The notes beneath the pieces are model-generated. The model searched no databases and had not been told where the DNA came from. It saw nothing but the letters and a program-made list of their open reading frames with translations. This document shows, piece after piece, positions 5,167-5,729 of a stretch of 5,729 bases of DNA (position 1 is the stretch's first letter; every line of letters starts with the position of its first letter). The position numbers and the translations under genes were made by a program. The stretch is from an uncultured Pseudomonadota bacterium (lineage in GTDB: Bacteria; Myxococcota_A; UBA796; GCA-2862545). The DNA is taken from positions 1 through 5,729 of the forward strand of contig CALATR010000874.1 of NCBI GenBank assembly GCA_937891875.1, read 5' to 3'.

Positions 5167-5729
5167 GTGGGGCTCGAGGGCATCGTGTCGGGCGGCGTCG
5201 ACGTCGGCGATCACGATCGCGTCGTGCGCCTGCTCACCCCCGAGCACGGGCGGATCGCCGTCATCGCCCGGGGCGTGCGCGGCGGTCGCAAGAAGGCGCT
5301 CGCCGCGGCGCTGGACCCGGGGACGCGGGTGAGCCTGGAGCTGCGCCGTGGCCGTGGACCGCTCGGCATCGTGTCCGACGCCATCGTGCGCGCCTCCCCC
5401 CACCGCGCCCGGACCGACCTCGACCGCCTGGCCCTGCTCGCGTACGGCGTCGAGATCTGCACCGAGCTCGCCCCCGAGGACCACGAGTCTCCCCGCCTCT
5501 ACCGCCTGCTCCTCGCCTGGCTCGCCCTCGTCGAGGGGGAGGAGGCGCCCGGACCCGCCTCGCGCCAGGCGCTCGAGACCAAGGCCCTGACCTTCTCTGG
5601 CCACACCCCGGCCCTCGTCGGCTGTGCGGTCTGCGGCGAGCGTCTCGACGCTCCCGCCGCCTTCGACCCCGAGTCCGGCGGCGGCGTGCACGGACGCTGC
5701 GGCCGCGGCGAGCCGGTCGAGCCCGCCGA
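5167..5729 (+). CDS. recO: DNA repair protein RecO, N-terminal 187 residues (cut by window end)
   Basis: RecO mediates loading of RecA on SSB-coated single-stranded DNA with RecR and anneals complementary strands in the RecF recombination pathway, in the cytoplasm. The N-terminal OB-fold is recognisable: GIVSGGVDVGDHDRVVRLLTPEHGRI (5-30) followed by AVIARGVRGGRKK (31-43) and the acidic/basic strand SLELRRGRG (56-64). A helical middle domain (about 83-150) follows, then a zinc-site region with Cys153-x-x-Cys156 and, about 20 residues on, GGGVHGRC (171-178). GTG 5167 comes directly after the TAG of the lipoprotein gene; it is preferred because RecO proteins start just before the G-I-V strand, and a later GTG (5185) would cut into it. 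No separate ribosome binding site is visible, so translation may be coupled. About 187 of the usual 230-260 residues are present; the frame is intact to the edge. The second zinc pair is His175/Cys178 instead of the usual Cys/Cys. Confidence 0.88.
   Translation, partial: MGLEGIVSGGVDVGDHDRVVRLLTPEHGRIAVIARGVRGGRKKALAAALDPGTRVSLELRRGRGPLGIVSDAIVRASPHRARTDLDRLALLAYGVEICTELAPEDHESPRLYRLLLAWLALVEGEEAPGPASRQALETKALTFSGHTPALVGCAVCGERLDAPAAFDPESGGGVHGRCGRGEPVEPA

Noticed and set aside
4399..5691. Minus-strand open frame of 430 residues across the lipoprotein and recO genes
   Set aside because: Same codon-bias artefact; it spans two well-supported genes on the other strand and contains no recognisable domain.
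1..5729. Mobile element, phage, toxin-antitoxin or defence system
   Set aside because: No transposase, integrase, terminal inverted repeats, nuclease motif, small toxin pair or repeat array was seen on either strand; composition is uniform across the window.

Overview
The window is a gene-dense, high-GC bacterial chromosome segment with strong G/C bias at third codon positions, which throws long open frames onto the antisense strands. High GC, a lipoprotein built of carboxypeptidase-regulatory-like folds, a membrane-anchored PP2C phosphatase and a PhoB/PhoR-like signalling pair would fit a Myxococcota or other delta-proteobacterial-type genome. This placement is inference; no marker gene in the window settles it. 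I see no insertion sequence, integrase, tRNA, rRNA or CRISPR array.

Layout. Bases 1-4187 read leftward (minus strand); in transcription order: (a) a 95-aa two-helix TM2-like membrane protein (3900-4187) with a candidate sigma70-type promoter, a structured leader and a good intrinsic terminator behind it; (b) a PP2C-family Ser/Thr phosphatase with a Pro/Ala-rich linker and a C-terminal membrane anchor (2555-3679); (c) an OmpR/PhoB-type response regulator (1683-2402); (d) a PhoR-like histidine kinase (start revised to GTG 1683, end 268) with two membrane helices, HAMP-like linker, PAS domain and an acidic repeat-encoded tail; (e) the start of an unidentified membrane protein (271 to beyond base 1). 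Genes c-d-e are tightly coupled: c and d share 1 base, and d and e overlap by 4 bases (GTGA), with the kinase's last Glu codons doubling as the ribosome binding site of e. From 4441 the other strand takes over: (f) a secreted, probably lipid-anchored two-domain beta-sandwich protein (4441-5166), then with no spacer (g) recO, cut by the window edge (5167-5729). The 253-bp gap 4188-4440 is a divergent control region.

How the genes fit together. Kinase and regulator form a two-component system; the kinase has almost no periplasmic region, so it probably senses through its membrane segment, its cytoplasmic PAS domain or a partner, and the coupled membrane protein is the natural candidate. The PP2C enzyme would remove phosphate from Ser/Thr residues near the membrane, but no Ser/Thr kinase lies in the window and its link to the two-component system is only proximity. 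RecO is a recombination-repair housekeeping protein that appears co-transcribed with the lipoprotein. I found no convincing undescribed multi-gene system; the points worth a second look are local: an atypical Lys-Ala-His in the receiver domain, the acidic-tail repeat, a Cys-Cys-His-Cys variant of the RecO zinc site and the structured leader of the small membrane gene.
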